Assembly (NCBI GenBank): GCA_027489095.1
Contig: JAIYAL010000022.1
Span: 1-37,541, forward strand
Direction: 5' to 3'
Length of the DNA stretch: 37,541 nucleotides
Source of the DNA: Erythrobacteraceae bacterium
Lineage (GTDB): Bacteria > Pseudomonadota > Alphaproteobacteria > Sphingomonadales > Sphingomonadaceae
Each line of letters opens with the position of its first letter. Position 1 is the stretch's first letter. Below are positions 26,901 to 34,960 of the stretch, piece after piece. A model generated the notes under the pieces. That model was not told the DNA's origin, made no database searches, and saw nothing but the letters and a program-made list of their open reading frames with translations. A program made the position numbers and the translations under genes.

Positions 26901-27270
26901 CCGAGTGAGCGTGCTCGGCGCGCCGCCGGGCTATGATATTGGCGCGGGGGAATATCTCAGCGATCCCGGAGCCTTGAGCGGGGTGAAGCTCAGGATCGGG
27001 AGCGATGCCTATCGTTCGGCGCTCGTCACTTTCGTTATGCCGGATGGATCGCCTGTGAAGCTGGCTGACGGGGTGGTTCGCAACCTCGCCACCGGCGAGA
27101 CCAGCGGGGTCTTCACCAATTCGGCCGGACGCGCGGTGCTCTCCAAGCTGGCCGAGGGGACATACCGGGTGGAATTGGTGGGTGGGGATCTGGTGTTTGA
27201 ATTCACGGTCGACAAATCCGCGCCTGCTATCGTCCGGCTGGGCACCCAGACGATGGAGGTATCATCATGA
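23980..27270 (+). CDS. Outer-membrane usher with duplicated N-terminal region
   Basis: From ATG 23980 the protein is 1096 residues; GTG 23950 would add ten. The signal peptide ends near VAWAAP. Residues about 318 onward form an ordinary archaic usher: N-terminal domain, then LQPLRNIRPTGRRQF with EIYANG, many beta strands, and a C-terminal carboxypeptidase-like domain (SGVFTNSAGRAVL). Residues about 62-266 are a diverged copy of 318-564 lacking 42 codons, joined by a Pro/Ala-rich linker (PPIAPDPPAPETAGAG). Typical archaic ushers have about 800-850 residues, so the excess equals the extra copy. It secretes and assembles pilins at the outer membrane. The stop overlaps the tip-protein start (ATGA). 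Confidence 0.9.
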   Translation: MRRGRLMLAPLLTATSGVAWAAPDTLAVAGDIPPPPPVPPSPGMSAAAAFVAATAGQQTPPVSLFIMRPMVDGNRLGQVTAEFNVIELRGIEAGSLELALGSRLAGAQRAELRRETGNFLSVARLQELGIVATYDPANLTLNLALVPEAVGARVFTFADDVSLGPTGRERGGYLLFGGLTDLADKAQGGLKRDRLIALRDVEDPARRAAAGDLMAGAPLIAGAADVAGVSLKRGDDGLPTPRNTLPTGRGEAVRMRSERAENYADTATSAAALDLPETRVAATSVPPIAPDPPAPETAGAGAAPVSTPATTGLRAPRVSRITMVPLLGSNRLPLVTAELTLTELRAIEAGSLELALGSKLAAAQRAELKREMGSFLTVARLQELGITANFDPANLTIKLALAPEVVGAQTFNFTGDVNLGSAERVQPADFALGITGNLVGSRDFSDPRGDTRLLYNFAGFLNLGGREQGGYLLFGGLVNLAGKVQRRFERDRLIAFKDFEGPALRLAAGDLAVGLPLIAGEADVAGISLERRYDALQPLRNIRPTGRRQFVLERPARIEIYANGALVQALEVNAGPVDLNRIPALSLSTNISIIVEDATGRREIDSFTLANDIELLGAGISEFNVTAGLRRKPSSSGFAYSGTPLLTGQYARGLSDALTAGGHFALTGDYQNVGVTLATLAPGGALFLGGSASNVVASGDLGYALSLAYRGDPLRLSDRDSQLNFRLDYRSDDYRRLSQTLTRDPVKLDMALDYRVSLTDRVAVSLGGNYLESHAQGPTTRAVFGGVQVAFGRVLASATARYAAIDGRTDRGVLATLTIPLGRNHFSTASYDSVSRQARFEARRVRDITVPEFDYGLIAERSPIFDRLTGQARFANSRFNLDVELVGTRGDAASGMRDQNIVNFRLQSGLAFADGTLGIGRNPGRGFVMVDRHASLKEARVEVETSGVGRRAGQSNGLGPAVISQLSGYRPDNIRVSVLGAPPGYDIGAGEYLSDPGALSGVKLRIGSDAYRSALVTFVMPDGSPVKLADGVVRNLATGETSGVFTNSAGRAVLSKLAEGTYRVELVGGDLVFEFTVDKSAPAIVRLGTQTMEVSS
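24163..25672. repeat. Imperfect tandem duplication inside the usher gene
   Basis: Bases 24163-24778 align with 24931-25672. The offset is 768 bp for the first half and 894 bp after about 24465, meaning copy 1 has lost 126 bp (42 codons) in frame. Identity is high but not perfect in the AGSLELALGS and QRAEL segments, so the event is old. Positions 24779-24930 encode the linker. Confidence 0.88.
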
Positions 27271-28178
27271 GCGATTGTTGGATCGGCCGGCTTGTTCGCG
27301 GGGCAGCCCTGGCCCTGCTGATCTGGTCAGGCGTGCTGGGTAACGCAGCGGTGCTGGCGCAGGGCCAGGGACAAGGCGGCGGCGGTGCCTGTCCAGAGGG
27401 CTACCGCATCACAGGGCGCCAGGCGAGCGGGCAGAGCTATGATCCCAACCAAGCCAATCGCACCGTGCTCCAGATTACCCTTCAGGCCGCCGCCAGCGCG
27501 ATCCCGCAGGGGTGCACCAGTGCGCCGGTCACCATCACGCCGCAATCGGGCGCGGCCTTTGTCTTTGCAAACGGCAGCTACCAGCTGGGATTTGTCCAGC
27601 TCAATTCCAACCTTGTCTCAAAGGCCAATGTCACTGGCTTTGAACTCAGCGGCAATGCTCGCAGCCGGCTGGTGCGCGGCGAGGCGGTGACGATCGACCT
27701 GTTCGAATTGAGCGCCGGGCAGTTCCCCGCCGCGGGTGAGTATCGCGGGACGGTGCTGGTGCAGGTCGGCAATGGGCTGCCGCAAGCAGTCCTGTTTGCG
27801 ATCACGGTGCGCCCGGCGATCAAATTTCTGGCCGAACACGGCGCGATGACCAGTGACTTGAGCTTTGGCGAGGTGAGCGCGGGCTCGGTCATCCGCACCG
27901 CCGTCTATTACCAAAGCAATGCCGCCGCCAACATCACCATCCAGTCACAAAATCGCGGCCGGCTGGTGCACACTGTGCAAGGCCCACTGCGCAGCATTCC
28001 CTACAGATTGACCTATGACGGGGTGGCGGTGAACCTGTCGAGCAGCGCGCAGATCAACCGCCCGTTTCGCGGGCTCTTGGCGGTGCGCGAGGAAATGGTG
28101 TTGGAGGTCGCGCCCGGCACCGACCGGTTTGCGGGTGACTATCGTGACGTCCTGAGCTTGATCTACACCGCGTATTAG
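27267..28178 (+). CDS. Two-domain pilus tip protein (CsuE-like)
   Basis: This 303-residue protein has a signal peptide ending near VLAQG and a Gly/Gln-rich stretch. An N-terminal domain with two Cys (ACPEGY and QGCTS) is followed by a C-terminal SCPU-like domain (LTYDG, then YRDVLSLIYTAY, like the pilins' last strand). A tip adhesin made of two such domains at the end of the operon matches CsuE of archaic pili, which sits at the fibre tip and contacts surfaces. The start overlaps the usher stop. The stop overlaps that of the convergent gene on the other strand. Confidence 0.78.
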   Translation: MSDCWIGRLVRGAALALLIWSGVLGNAAVLAQGQGQGGGGACPEGYRITGRQASGQSYDPNQANRTVLQITLQAAASAIPQGCTSAPVTITPQSGAAFVFANGSYQLGFVQLNSNLVSKANVTGFELSGNARSRLVRGEAVTIDLFELSAGQFPAAGEYRGTVLVQVGNGLPQAVLFAITVRPAIKFLAEHGAMTSDLSFGEVSAGSVIRTAVYYQSNAAANITIQSQNRGRLVHTVQGPLRSIPYRLTYDGVAVNLSSSAQINRPFRGLLAVREEMVLEVAPGTDRFAGDYRDVLSLIYTAY

Positions 28179-28579
28179 ACCGGCTGCAACGTTACCGACA
28201 GACGCTCGGCGCTGACGGGTGCGGTCAGCTCGATGGTGGTGAGGGCGTAGCCCGGGCGCGTGCTGATGATGGTGACCGCGCTGCCGCTGATCTGGACCGG
28301 CCCTGCCGAACTGCGCGCCGCGCGCAGTCCGGCCTCTCCCGCGCCCTGCTGCAGCACCAGCTGGTATCGTTCTGCGTTGCAGGTAGTGGTGATGGCGAGG
28401 CTGGCAGGCCGGTCGGCGGGCGTGTTCACGTCAAGGATCGCGCACATCACCGGCACGTTCGCCGTCAGCCGCCATTGCACCCCGTTGCCGGCGAGCGCAG
28501 CCGAAGCCATCCCGCCCGCCAGCGCGAGCGCGATGGCGTGCCGGATATGGCGTGGCGCGGAACAGTCCGGTCGCGGCAT
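28175..28579 (-). CDS. Small secreted SCPU/pilin-like protein, convergent to the pilus operon
   Basis: This 134-residue protein starts at ATG 28579, with GGAG eight bases upstream. The signal peptide ends near SAALAGN. The mature part (about 105 residues) has VPVMCAILDV and TTTCNAERYQL, which resemble the CGxY and YRCN positions of the pilins, and a beta-rich C-terminus (TIELTAPVSAERLSVTLQPV). It may be a minor subunit or a regulator of fibre length. Its opposite orientation and separate promoter are unusual. Similarity is by eye only. Its TAA overlaps the tip gene's TAG. Confidence 0.62.
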   Translation of the reverse strand: MPRPDCSAPRHIRHAIALALAGGMASAALAGNGVQWRLTANVPVMCAILDVNTPADRPASLAITTTCNAERYQLVLQQGAGEAGLRAARSSAGPVQISGSAVTIISTRPGYALTTIELTAPVSAERLSVTLQPV

Positions 28580-29066
28580 GGCTCGGTCTCCAAAAGGAAC
28601 GGCAAGGCCTGTCCCGCACACTGTCGGTCAGGCTGCGGCCCTTGCGGTATGCAGAACGGCGCGAGCTTGCCGCTCTTAAGGCCTTGTTAGCAATTGCGGC
28701 GGCGCGGCAGTTGCGGCGCTGTGCCGGCGAGGGACAATCGGACGGCATGACGTTTAACTGCCCGCAAACCGCCATTGGCGCGCCTTGGCGGGCGCTTGCG
28801 CCTGCCCGGCACTGTGACCTATTGAGAAGCGGCGCACCGCCGACGCCTGTTCCGCCGCCTTGGCCTCAGACCGGCACGCCAGTCCCCATGCGCGGCTGAT
28901 TTGCCGGACAGCCATTGGACGCCGCGCGTGGGTTGTTGGTCGATGGTCGGCTTTGGCCGCTCGCCAGCTTAGGCATAGGATGTGGCGCCATTTCCTCGGC
29001 GCTCCGGTCACGACCGGCAGGCGCGCAATTCGTCCTGAACCTTAGCATGATCTACGGAGAGACTTT
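28580..29066. other. Divergent intergenic region, nothing recognised
   Basis: 487 bp between the small pilin-like gene (minus) and the M16 peptidase (plus). It must hold both promoters. GGAGAG before 29067 is the peptidase ribosome-binding site. Short open frames on both strands give low-complexity, Arg-rich translations typical of GC-rich non-coding DNA. No terminator, RNA or repeat is evident. Confidence 0.45.
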
Positions 29067-31952
29067 ATGCCCCCCCTCTTCCAAGTTTCACTTCGCCATG
29101 CGTCATGCCTTGCGATTGCCGCAGGACTGGCTTTTGCGGCTGCACCTGCGGCGCTCGCACAGGACGCGGCAGCAGCAGCTGGCGCGGCACAGGCGTCCGA
29201 GGCCGGCGGCGTTCCGGCTTGGGGGATTGTCAGCGCCGACTTCCCGGCTGATCCCGATATGACCTTCGGCATGCTGCCCAACGGGATGCGCTACGTGATC
29301 AAGCGCAATACCAACCCTGCCGGCGAGGCGGCGATCCGCTTCACCGTTGCTGTCGGCGCGCGAGAGGAGACCGACGCTGAGAACGGCGCGGCCCACTTTG
29401 TCGAGCACATGGCCTTCAACGGATCGAAAAACATCCCCGAAGGCCAGTTGCTGCCAATGCTCGAACGTCTGGGCCTTGCCTTCGGGGCGGACACCAACGC
29501 GACGACCGGGCTCGATTTCACCACCTACATGCTCGCGCTGCCACGCACCAATGACGAGACCGTCGACACCGCGCTGAAGGTGATCCGCGACATGGCCGGC
29601 GAACTCACCATCGCGCCGGCGGCGGTCGATCGGGAACGCGGCATCATCCTCAGCGAGGCGCAGGTGCGCAACGAGCCGGGCCGCCGCCGGCTTGCAGACT
29701 ACCTGCAGGCCGCGATGCCGGGATCGCGCATTGGCGAGCGGGTGAGCGCCGATCCCGAGCGCATCAAGAACATCACTGCCGAGCAGCTGCGCGGCTTCTA
29801 CGAGGGTTACTACAGGCCCGAGCGCGCGACGCTCGCGATCGTCGGTGATTTCGACGTCGCCGCGATGGAGGCCAAGATCAAGGCGAGCTTCTCCGACTGG
29901 CGCGGCGATGGCCCTGCGCGCGAGCCCTATCAGACCCCGATCCAGATCAGGGCGAAGGCACCGACCATCGCCACTTTCGTCGATCCGAGCATCCCCGAAG
30001 TCGTCGAGCTGCAACGCTTCTCGCGTTGGCAGCCGGCGGACAATACGGCCCAGGCTTCGCGTGACGACGTTCTTCGCGTGATCGCCGCCACCGCGCTCGG
30101 CAACCGCGTCAACGCATTGGCCCGCGCGGCGGATTCGCCGGTGCTGTTCGCCCAGTCGGGCGACCAGAAGCTGTTCCGCTCGGCCCGCACCTTCGGGCTG
30201 CTGGCGATCGCCAAGGACGGCAAGTGGGCCGAGACTCTGGCGCTGGCCGAACAGGAGCTGCGGCGCGCGGCGCAATTCGGCTTCACCGATGCCGAGATCG
30301 CCGAGGCCAAGGCCAACATCGCCACCACGCTGGGCAATGCGGTGACCCAGGCCGCCGGTCGCCCCAGCGCGGCCATTGCCGACGCGCTGGTTGCCAACAG
30401 CCTCGAAAACGCCGTGCCCACCTCTCCGGCGCTGGACCTCGCTTTCTACCAGGCGATCGAATCCACGCTTTCCCCAGAGGCGGTCAGCAATGCCTTCCGT
30501 GCCAGCTGGCAGGGTGGGCCGACGCTGGTTCACGTCTCGACCAAGCAGCCTGTCGATGGGGGCGAGGGCGCGATCGCTGCCGTGCTCGACCGCAGCGCGG
30601 CGGTCGCGGTCACGGCTCCGGCCGCAGCGTCACAGGTGACGTTCGCCTACAGCGAATGGGGCACGCCGGGCAAGGTGGTGGCCGATACCACTATCGCCGA
30701 TCTTGGCATTCGCACGGTACGCTTTGCCAACGGACTGCAGCTTAACCTCAAGACGACCAACTTCCAGCCCGGCAAGATCGCCTTCTCGCTGCGCGCGGGC
30801 CACGGCTATGCGAGCTTCCCGAAGGACAAGCAGGGCCTGCGCGAGATGCTGCCGATCATCGCCAGCATCGATGGCTTCAAGGCGCACGACATTGACGAGC
30901 TGCGCCGCGTGCTTGCGGGCAAGGCGGTGAGCGTTGGTCTTGCCGGCGATGACGACGCGCTGGTGGCGAACGGCGAGACCACCTCCGCCGACCTCGATCT
31001 GCAGCTCGACCTCCTCGGCGCGCGGCTGACGGCCACCGGATGGCGTCCGGAGACCTCGGCGCAATGGGCGGGGATCGCTCCGATCGTGTTGCAAAACATC
31101 CGCGCGAACGCAGCGCAGATGCTGTCGGTTTCGCTCGGCGGTGTGCTGGCGGGCAATGATGCGCGCTTCGGGATCACCGATCTTGCGCAGCTCGGCAAGG
31201 TCTCGATCGACGATCTTCGCGCGGTGGTCGCGCCGCAGCTTGGCGATGGGCCGCTGGCGCTTGGGCTGGTTGGCGATTTTGACGCGGATGCCGCGATCAA
31301 GGCCGTTGCCGCGACGCTCGGCGCGCTGCCCGCGCGCGCCGCGCGCAGCGAGGCCGTGCCGCAGGCCGCGCCGGTCAGCTTCGTGGCGGATCGTTCCGTC
31401 AAGGTGCTCACCCATGCAGGGCCCGCAGACCAGGGCGCAATCACGCTCAGTTGGCCGACCGCAGACGCACGTGATCAGCGTGACGATCTGACCCGCAATC
31501 TGCTTGCAGCGGTGATGGGCCTGCGCCTCACTGAAAAGCTGCGCGAGGAACTGGGTGCGACCTATTCGCCCCAGGCGTTCAGCTATTCGCAGTTCGCGTA
31601 CAAGGGCTTCGGCCACATCACCGCCTTCATGACGGTTCCGCCGCAGGCGATGGACGGCACGGCCGCTGCGGTCCGCGCGATTGCTGCGGAGCTCGCCGCG
31701 GCGCCGGTCAGCGCCGACCTCGTCGACCGGGCGCGCAACCCGATCCGCGCGGGGCTGGAGCGCGGCGAAACGCAGAACAGCGGCTGGATTGACCTCGTCG
31801 CCGCAGCCCAGAGCGATCCTGTGCTGCTCGATCGCCGCCGCAAGCGCCGCGCGCTGCTCGATGCGATCACGCCGGCCGATCTGCAGGCAGCCGCCAAGCG
31901 TTATCTGGCTGGCGCGCAGCCGGTGGAAATCCGGGTCGTCCCGGCGCCCTGA
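29067..31952 (+). CDS. M16 family zinc metallopeptidase, periplasmic
   Basis: This 961-residue protein has a signal peptide ending near AALAQ and the inverted zinc motif HFVEH at residues 110-114. E190 in DRERGIILSE stands 76 residues after H114, as for the third zinc ligand. A second M16-like half (TEKLREELGATYSPQAF) supplies the R/Y-type substrate residues of the clam-shell fold. Such pitrilysin-like enzymes degrade peptides in the periplasm. GGAGAG lies five bases before the ATG. The TonB receptor gene follows 218 bp later on the same strand but with its own iron-box promoter, so a shared role is uncertain. Confidence 0.92.
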   Translation: MPPLFQVSLRHASCLAIAAGLAFAAAPAALAQDAAAAAGAAQASEAGGVPAWGIVSADFPADPDMTFGMLPNGMRYVIKRNTNPAGEAAIRFTVAVGAREETDAENGAAHFVEHMAFNGSKNIPEGQLLPMLERLGLAFGADTNATTGLDFTTYMLALPRTNDETVDTALKVIRDMAGELTIAPAAVDRERGIILSEAQVRNEPGRRRLADYLQAAMPGSRIGERVSADPERIKNITAEQLRGFYEGYYRPERATLAIVGDFDVAAMEAKIKASFSDWRGDGPAREPYQTPIQIRAKAPTIATFVDPSIPEVVELQRFSRWQPADNTAQASRDDVLRVIAATALGNRVNALARAADSPVLFAQSGDQKLFRSARTFGLLAIAKDGKWAETLALAEQELRRAAQFGFTDAEIAEAKANIATTLGNAVTQAAGRPSAAIADALVANSLENAVPTSPALDLAFYQAIESTLSPEAVSNAFRASWQGGPTLVHVSTKQPVDGGEGAIAAVLDRSAAVAVTAPAAASQVTFAYSEWGTPGKVVADTTIADLGIRTVRFANGLQLNLKTTNFQPGKIAFSLRAGHGYASFPKDKQGLREMLPIIASIDGFKAHDIDELRRVLAGKAVSVGLAGDDDALVANGETTSADLDLQLDLLGARLTATGWRPETSAQWAGIAPIVLQNIRANAAQMLSVSLGGVLAGNDARFGITDLAQLGKVSIDDLRAVVAPQLGDGPLALGLVGDFDADAAIKAVAATLGALPARAARSEAVPQAAPVSFVADRSVKVLTHAGPADQGAITLSWPTADARDQRDDLTRNLLAAVMGLRLTEKLREELGATYSPQAFSYSQFAYKGFGHITAFMTVPPQAMDGTAAAVRAIAAELAAAPVSADLVDRARNPIRAGLERGETQNSGWIDLVAAAQSDPVLLDRRRKRRALLDAITPADLQAAAKRYLAGAQPVEIRVVPAP

Positions 31953-32107
31953 CGCAGGCGCATATGCGCGGGAAAATGGGGTGAGCAGCAGCCGCCGCTG
32001 CCGCAGACTGACGTGCGCTTCGTACTGCGTCGACGGGAGATCCGGCCCGTCGGACGTCCTGCAACACGCCCGCTGGCTGCGGGACGGTTTGGAGAGCCGA
32101 TTAAAGA

Positions 32108-32124
32108 TTGACAATCATTCGCAA
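32108..32124 (+). promoter_or_regulatory. Fur-like iron box upstream of the TonB receptor
   Basis: TTGACAAT-C-ATTCGCAA is a 17-bp imperfect dyad (six of eight pairs match) around one central base, close to the alphaproteobacterial Fur/Irr type with ATTCGCAA. It ends 46 bases before the receptor start codon, in promoter position. It implies iron-repressed expression. Confidence 0.6.
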
Positions 32125-32170
32125 TAGCAAGAGATGGCGGTTCGATTCCCAAGTTCTTGCCGGAGCCCCG

Positions 32171-34447
32171 ATGCCCCTGTCCGCTGCGCCTGTCCGTCCG
32201 ATCTCTGCCACCTTGCTCGCCATATTGCTTGCCGGCGTTGCCTCCCCGGTGCTTGCCGCCAGTGAGAAGCCGGCTGAGATGGGGGCAGAGGTGCTGGCCG
32301 AGATTGGGGCCGAGGTTGGGGCCGAAATCGGAGAGCCGGGCCAGCCATCGGCCACAAGCAGCGCGAGCCAGGCGACCTCGATCATCGTCACCGCGAATCG
32401 CGAAGGCGACCGCCTGCCTGACGTATCCGGTACGCTGATCTTCGCTGGCAAGCTCGGCGACATCGCGGTGCTGGCCGACATTGCGCCGGTGCCCGCGCGC
32501 AACCTGCGCGTCGCGTTCGCCGACATTCCGGGGCTGCTGGTCTCGGAAGTCTCGAACGGCGCCTGGGCTTCGCTGTCCTTTCGCGGGCTCGGCGAGCCGC
32601 ATGAGAGCTGGAACATCCTCACGCTGCAGGACGCCGTCCCCGCCGTCCCCGACATGTATTCCTATCCCGCCGGTTACTTCATCCCGCCGCTCGAAATGGT
32701 CGAGCGGGTTGAATTCATCCGGGGCGCATCGGGCCTGCTCTACGGCCCGCAGCCGGGGGGCGCGATCAATTACGTGATGCGCGGGCCCCGCCGCGAGGCG
32801 GGCGTGGAGGGTCAGGCGCGCCTCACGCTCGGCAGCTGGGACACGCGCGCCGGGCTGGCGAGCCTCGCGGTCTCGGACGGGCGCCTCGCCGCTGACGCTT
32901 TCGTGCATTACGCCCAAGGGGATGGCCCGCGCCGCGTGAACAGCGACGCCGATCAGACCACGGGACGCCTGCGGGGCCACTACCTTGGCGAGACCGTCAC
33001 CGCCACGCTTTCGCTCGATTACTACCGGGGCCGCTTCGGCGAACCCGGGGGCCTCAGCCGCGCGCGCATCGAAGCCGACCGCCGGGATGGCTCCACACCC
33101 CGCGACCGCATCCGCCTCCAGCGCCTTGCCCCCTCTTTGGCAATCGATTGGCAGGCCGGAGACGCCACGCAGGTCACCGCGCGCGCCTTCTACAGCCGGT
33201 TCGAGCGCGAGAGCTGGCGGCAGGCAGGCGGCAGCTTCGGGCAGGTGACGCCCACCGCCAACGTGCTGGTGCGCCAGTCGCAGGTGTTCGACACCGCCGG
33301 GATCGATCTGCGCGCCCGGCACGATTTCGGAACCAACGCCCAGCACTCCGTGACAATCGGCGTGTTGGGGCACACTTCGGACGCGCCGGTGTTCGTCAAC
33401 AAGGGCGCGAGCAATGCCGATTTCAATGGCACCGCAGGCGCGCTGGCCCGGGTGCAGCGCAGCGGCGACACGGCGGCTGTGTTCGGCGAGATCAAGCTTG
33501 GCTTGGGCGACGTGCAGATCGTCCCCGGCTTCCGGCTTGAACGCCTTCGCCAGAGCGTGGTCGAAACGCTCGACCTCAGCCTCGGCAGTGTCACGGGTGG
33601 CGGGCCCGGGGCGGCCAATGGCCCGCTCGGCAACCGCGAGAATACCGCCACGGTGCCGCTCTACGGGATCGGGGTGACGTGGGACGCCGCGCCGACCTTG
33701 CGCTTTGTCGCCAATGCGAGCCGCGGGTTCAAGCCGCTGCTCTACAATGACGGCGTGACCTTTCAGGCCGGGATCGATGCGGCGGGCACCTTCGATGCCT
33801 CCTATGCCTTCACCGTCGAGGCGGGTATGCAGGCCGAACCGGCGCCGCCGGTGCGGATCGATGCGAGCCTGTTCCGGGTCGAATTCGAAGACCAGGTCGG
33901 CTTCCTCGCCGGGCCGCTGGCCGCTGCGCCGCCCTTCGGCGCGGTCGGGATTGGCGGCGCGCGGCGGCAGAATGTCGGCTCGATGCGCAACCAGGGGGTG
34001 GACCTTGCGCTACGGCTCGATCTCGTCGGCCCGCAGGGGCTCGCCAAAGGTGAGGGGACGCTGCGGCTTTCGACCAACCTGCAACTGCTCGATGCCGATT
34101 TCACCGATGGCGTGGCGGCAGGCTTCACGCCGCAATATGCTCCGGGCCATCTGCTGCGATCGACGCTGGCATGGATCGGCACGGACGGCGCGCGCGCGGC
34201 GCTGATCTTCACCTCGGTGGGCGACCAGCAGGGATCGGACAACAACGTCGCGGACTTTTTCCTGCCCGGCTACGAGGTGCTCGACGCGTCGGTTGAATGG
34301 CCGGTGGCGGGCGGGTTCACTGTCGGGGCGGGGGTGAACAACCTGCTCGATGAGGAATATGCAGGCCGCGTGCGGCCGGGCGGCGGCGGCGGGTTCGATC
34401 CGGGGAGCCCTCGCAATGTCTACGTGTCGATCGGTTGGCGGGGCTGA
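32171..34447 (+). CDS. TonB-dependent outer-membrane receptor (siderophore/iron type)
   Basis: From ATG 32171 (GGAG six bases upstream) the protein is 758 residues. The signal peptide ends near SPVLAASE. A short repeat-rich stretch follows (residues 38-54, GAEV/AEIG units), then a possible TonB box SIIVTANRE at 70-78. The plug domain shows SFRGLGEPHE, EMVERVEFIRGASGLLYGP and GGAINYVMRG. The beta barrel ends with VNNLLDEEYAGRVRPGG and NVYVSIGWRG. It resembles FecA-like ferric-chelate receptors, and the iron box upstream agrees. Starts further upstream would place the box inside the gene. The ligand is unknown, and no periplasmic binding protein or ABC genes are in the window. Confidence 0.9.
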   Translation: MPLSAAPVRPISATLLAILLAGVASPVLAASEKPAEMGAEVLAEIGAEVGAEIGEPGQPSATSSASQATSIIVTANREGDRLPDVSGTLIFAGKLGDIAVLADIAPVPARNLRVAFADIPGLLVSEVSNGAWASLSFRGLGEPHESWNILTLQDAVPAVPDMYSYPAGYFIPPLEMVERVEFIRGASGLLYGPQPGGAINYVMRGPRREAGVEGQARLTLGSWDTRAGLASLAVSDGRLAADAFVHYAQGDGPRRVNSDADQTTGRLRGHYLGETVTATLSLDYYRGRFGEPGGLSRARIEADRRDGSTPRDRIRLQRLAPSLAIDWQAGDATQVTARAFYSRFERESWRQAGGSFGQVTPTANVLVRQSQVFDTAGIDLRARHDFGTNAQHSVTIGVLGHTSDAPVFVNKGASNADFNGTAGALARVQRSGDTAAVFGEIKLGLGDVQIVPGFRLERLRQSVVETLDLSLGSVTGGGPGAANGPLGNRENTATVPLYGIGVTWDAAPTLRFVANASRGFKPLLYNDGVTFQAGIDAAGTFDASYAFTVEAGMQAEPAPPVRIDASLFRVEFEDQVGFLAGPLAAAPPFGAVGIGGARRQNVGSMRNQGVDLALRLDLVGPQGLAKGEGTLRLSTNLQLLDADFTDGVAAGFTPQYAPGHLLRSTLAWIGTDGARAALIFTSVGDQQGSDNNVADFFLPGYEVLDASVEWPVAGGFTVGAGVNNLLDEEYAGRVRPGGGGGFDPGSPRNVYVSIGWRG

Positions 34448-34462
34448 GCCTCCGCGACCCGA

Positions 34463-34576
34463 TCAGGCCATCAGGGTCGGGCTGGCGGGAATGATCGCAT
34501 AGGCGAAGCTGGCGACGCTCAGGATGACTGCGAAGGCAGCAGAAGCGAGGCGGGTGGCGGTTTCGGAAGCGTACAT
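34463..34576 (-). CDS. 37-residue hydrophobic microprotein, copy B
   Basis: The product begins MYASETATRLASAAFAVI and ends SFAYAIIPASPTLMA, giving 37 residues. A short polar N-terminus is followed by one hydrophobic segment (about residues 13-30) and the motif FAYAIIPASP. AAAGGA lies about nine bases before the ATG. It is a paralogue of the gene just upstream, with the same length and a 34-nt gap, so the two are probably one transcript. It could be an inner-membrane small protein. I do not recognise a named family. Its stop lies 15 bp from the stop of the convergent TonB receptor. Confidence 0.72.
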   Translation of the reverse strand: MYASETATRLASAAFAVILSVASFAYAIIPASPTLMA

Positions 34577-34610
34577 GGTCAGGTGTCCTTTGGTCTGGTG
34601 TTGCGCCGGA

Positions 34611-34724
34611 TCAGGCGACAAGCGAGGGGCTGGCGGGGATGATCGCGTAGGCGAAGAAGGCTGCCGAGAGCACGACCGAGAAGGCGGCGGCGAACAGGCG
34701 GTTGCTGATTTCGTTGGCGTACAT
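34611..34724 (-). CDS. 37-residue hydrophobic microprotein, copy A
   Basis: The product begins MYANEISNRLFAAAFSVV and ends FFAYAIIPASPSLVA. It is 37 residues long, like copy B, matching it at MYA, E, RL, AAF, V, LS, and the whole FAYAIIPASP motif. A strong ribosome-binding site, AAAGGAGA, lies seven bases upstream. Conserved length, ribosome-binding site and C-terminus in two copies argue for real translation. One transmembrane helix is predicted by eye. Function is unknown. Longer in-frame readings upstream of 34724 have no similar counterpart in copy B. Confidence 0.75.
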   Translation of the reverse strand: MYANEISNRLFAAAFSVVLSAAFFAYAIIPASPSLVA

Positions 34725-34960
34725 GGTGGGTCTCCTTTGGTGTTTCAGTTTGGTGTTTCCGGGAGCATCCCGGGGATGCAGAGTACATTGCATCAGCCGT
34801 GCCAAACCCGAAAAATGGCGGAATTCCGGGGTTTCGATGCTGACGGCGCGCAAATGGATCATTCAGCCAAACGAAAGCTTGGCGAATTTTCCCAAGGGTT
34901 GGGATTGGCAGATTCTACGATGTTGGAGTGGGCCAAAGCACCCGCAGCCTGACGGCTGAT

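Noticed and set aside
29103-30533. 476-codon minus-strand frame opposite the M16 peptidase
   Set aside because: No recognisable domain and covers the zinc-site coding region on the other strand.
31958-31969. GCGCATATGCGC palindrome after the M16 gene as a terminator
   Set aside because: No loop and no T-tract follow.
30630-33373. Long minus-strand frames opposite the M16 and TonB receptor genes
   Set aside because: Composition is shadow-like; sense strand has full catalytic and receptor motifs.
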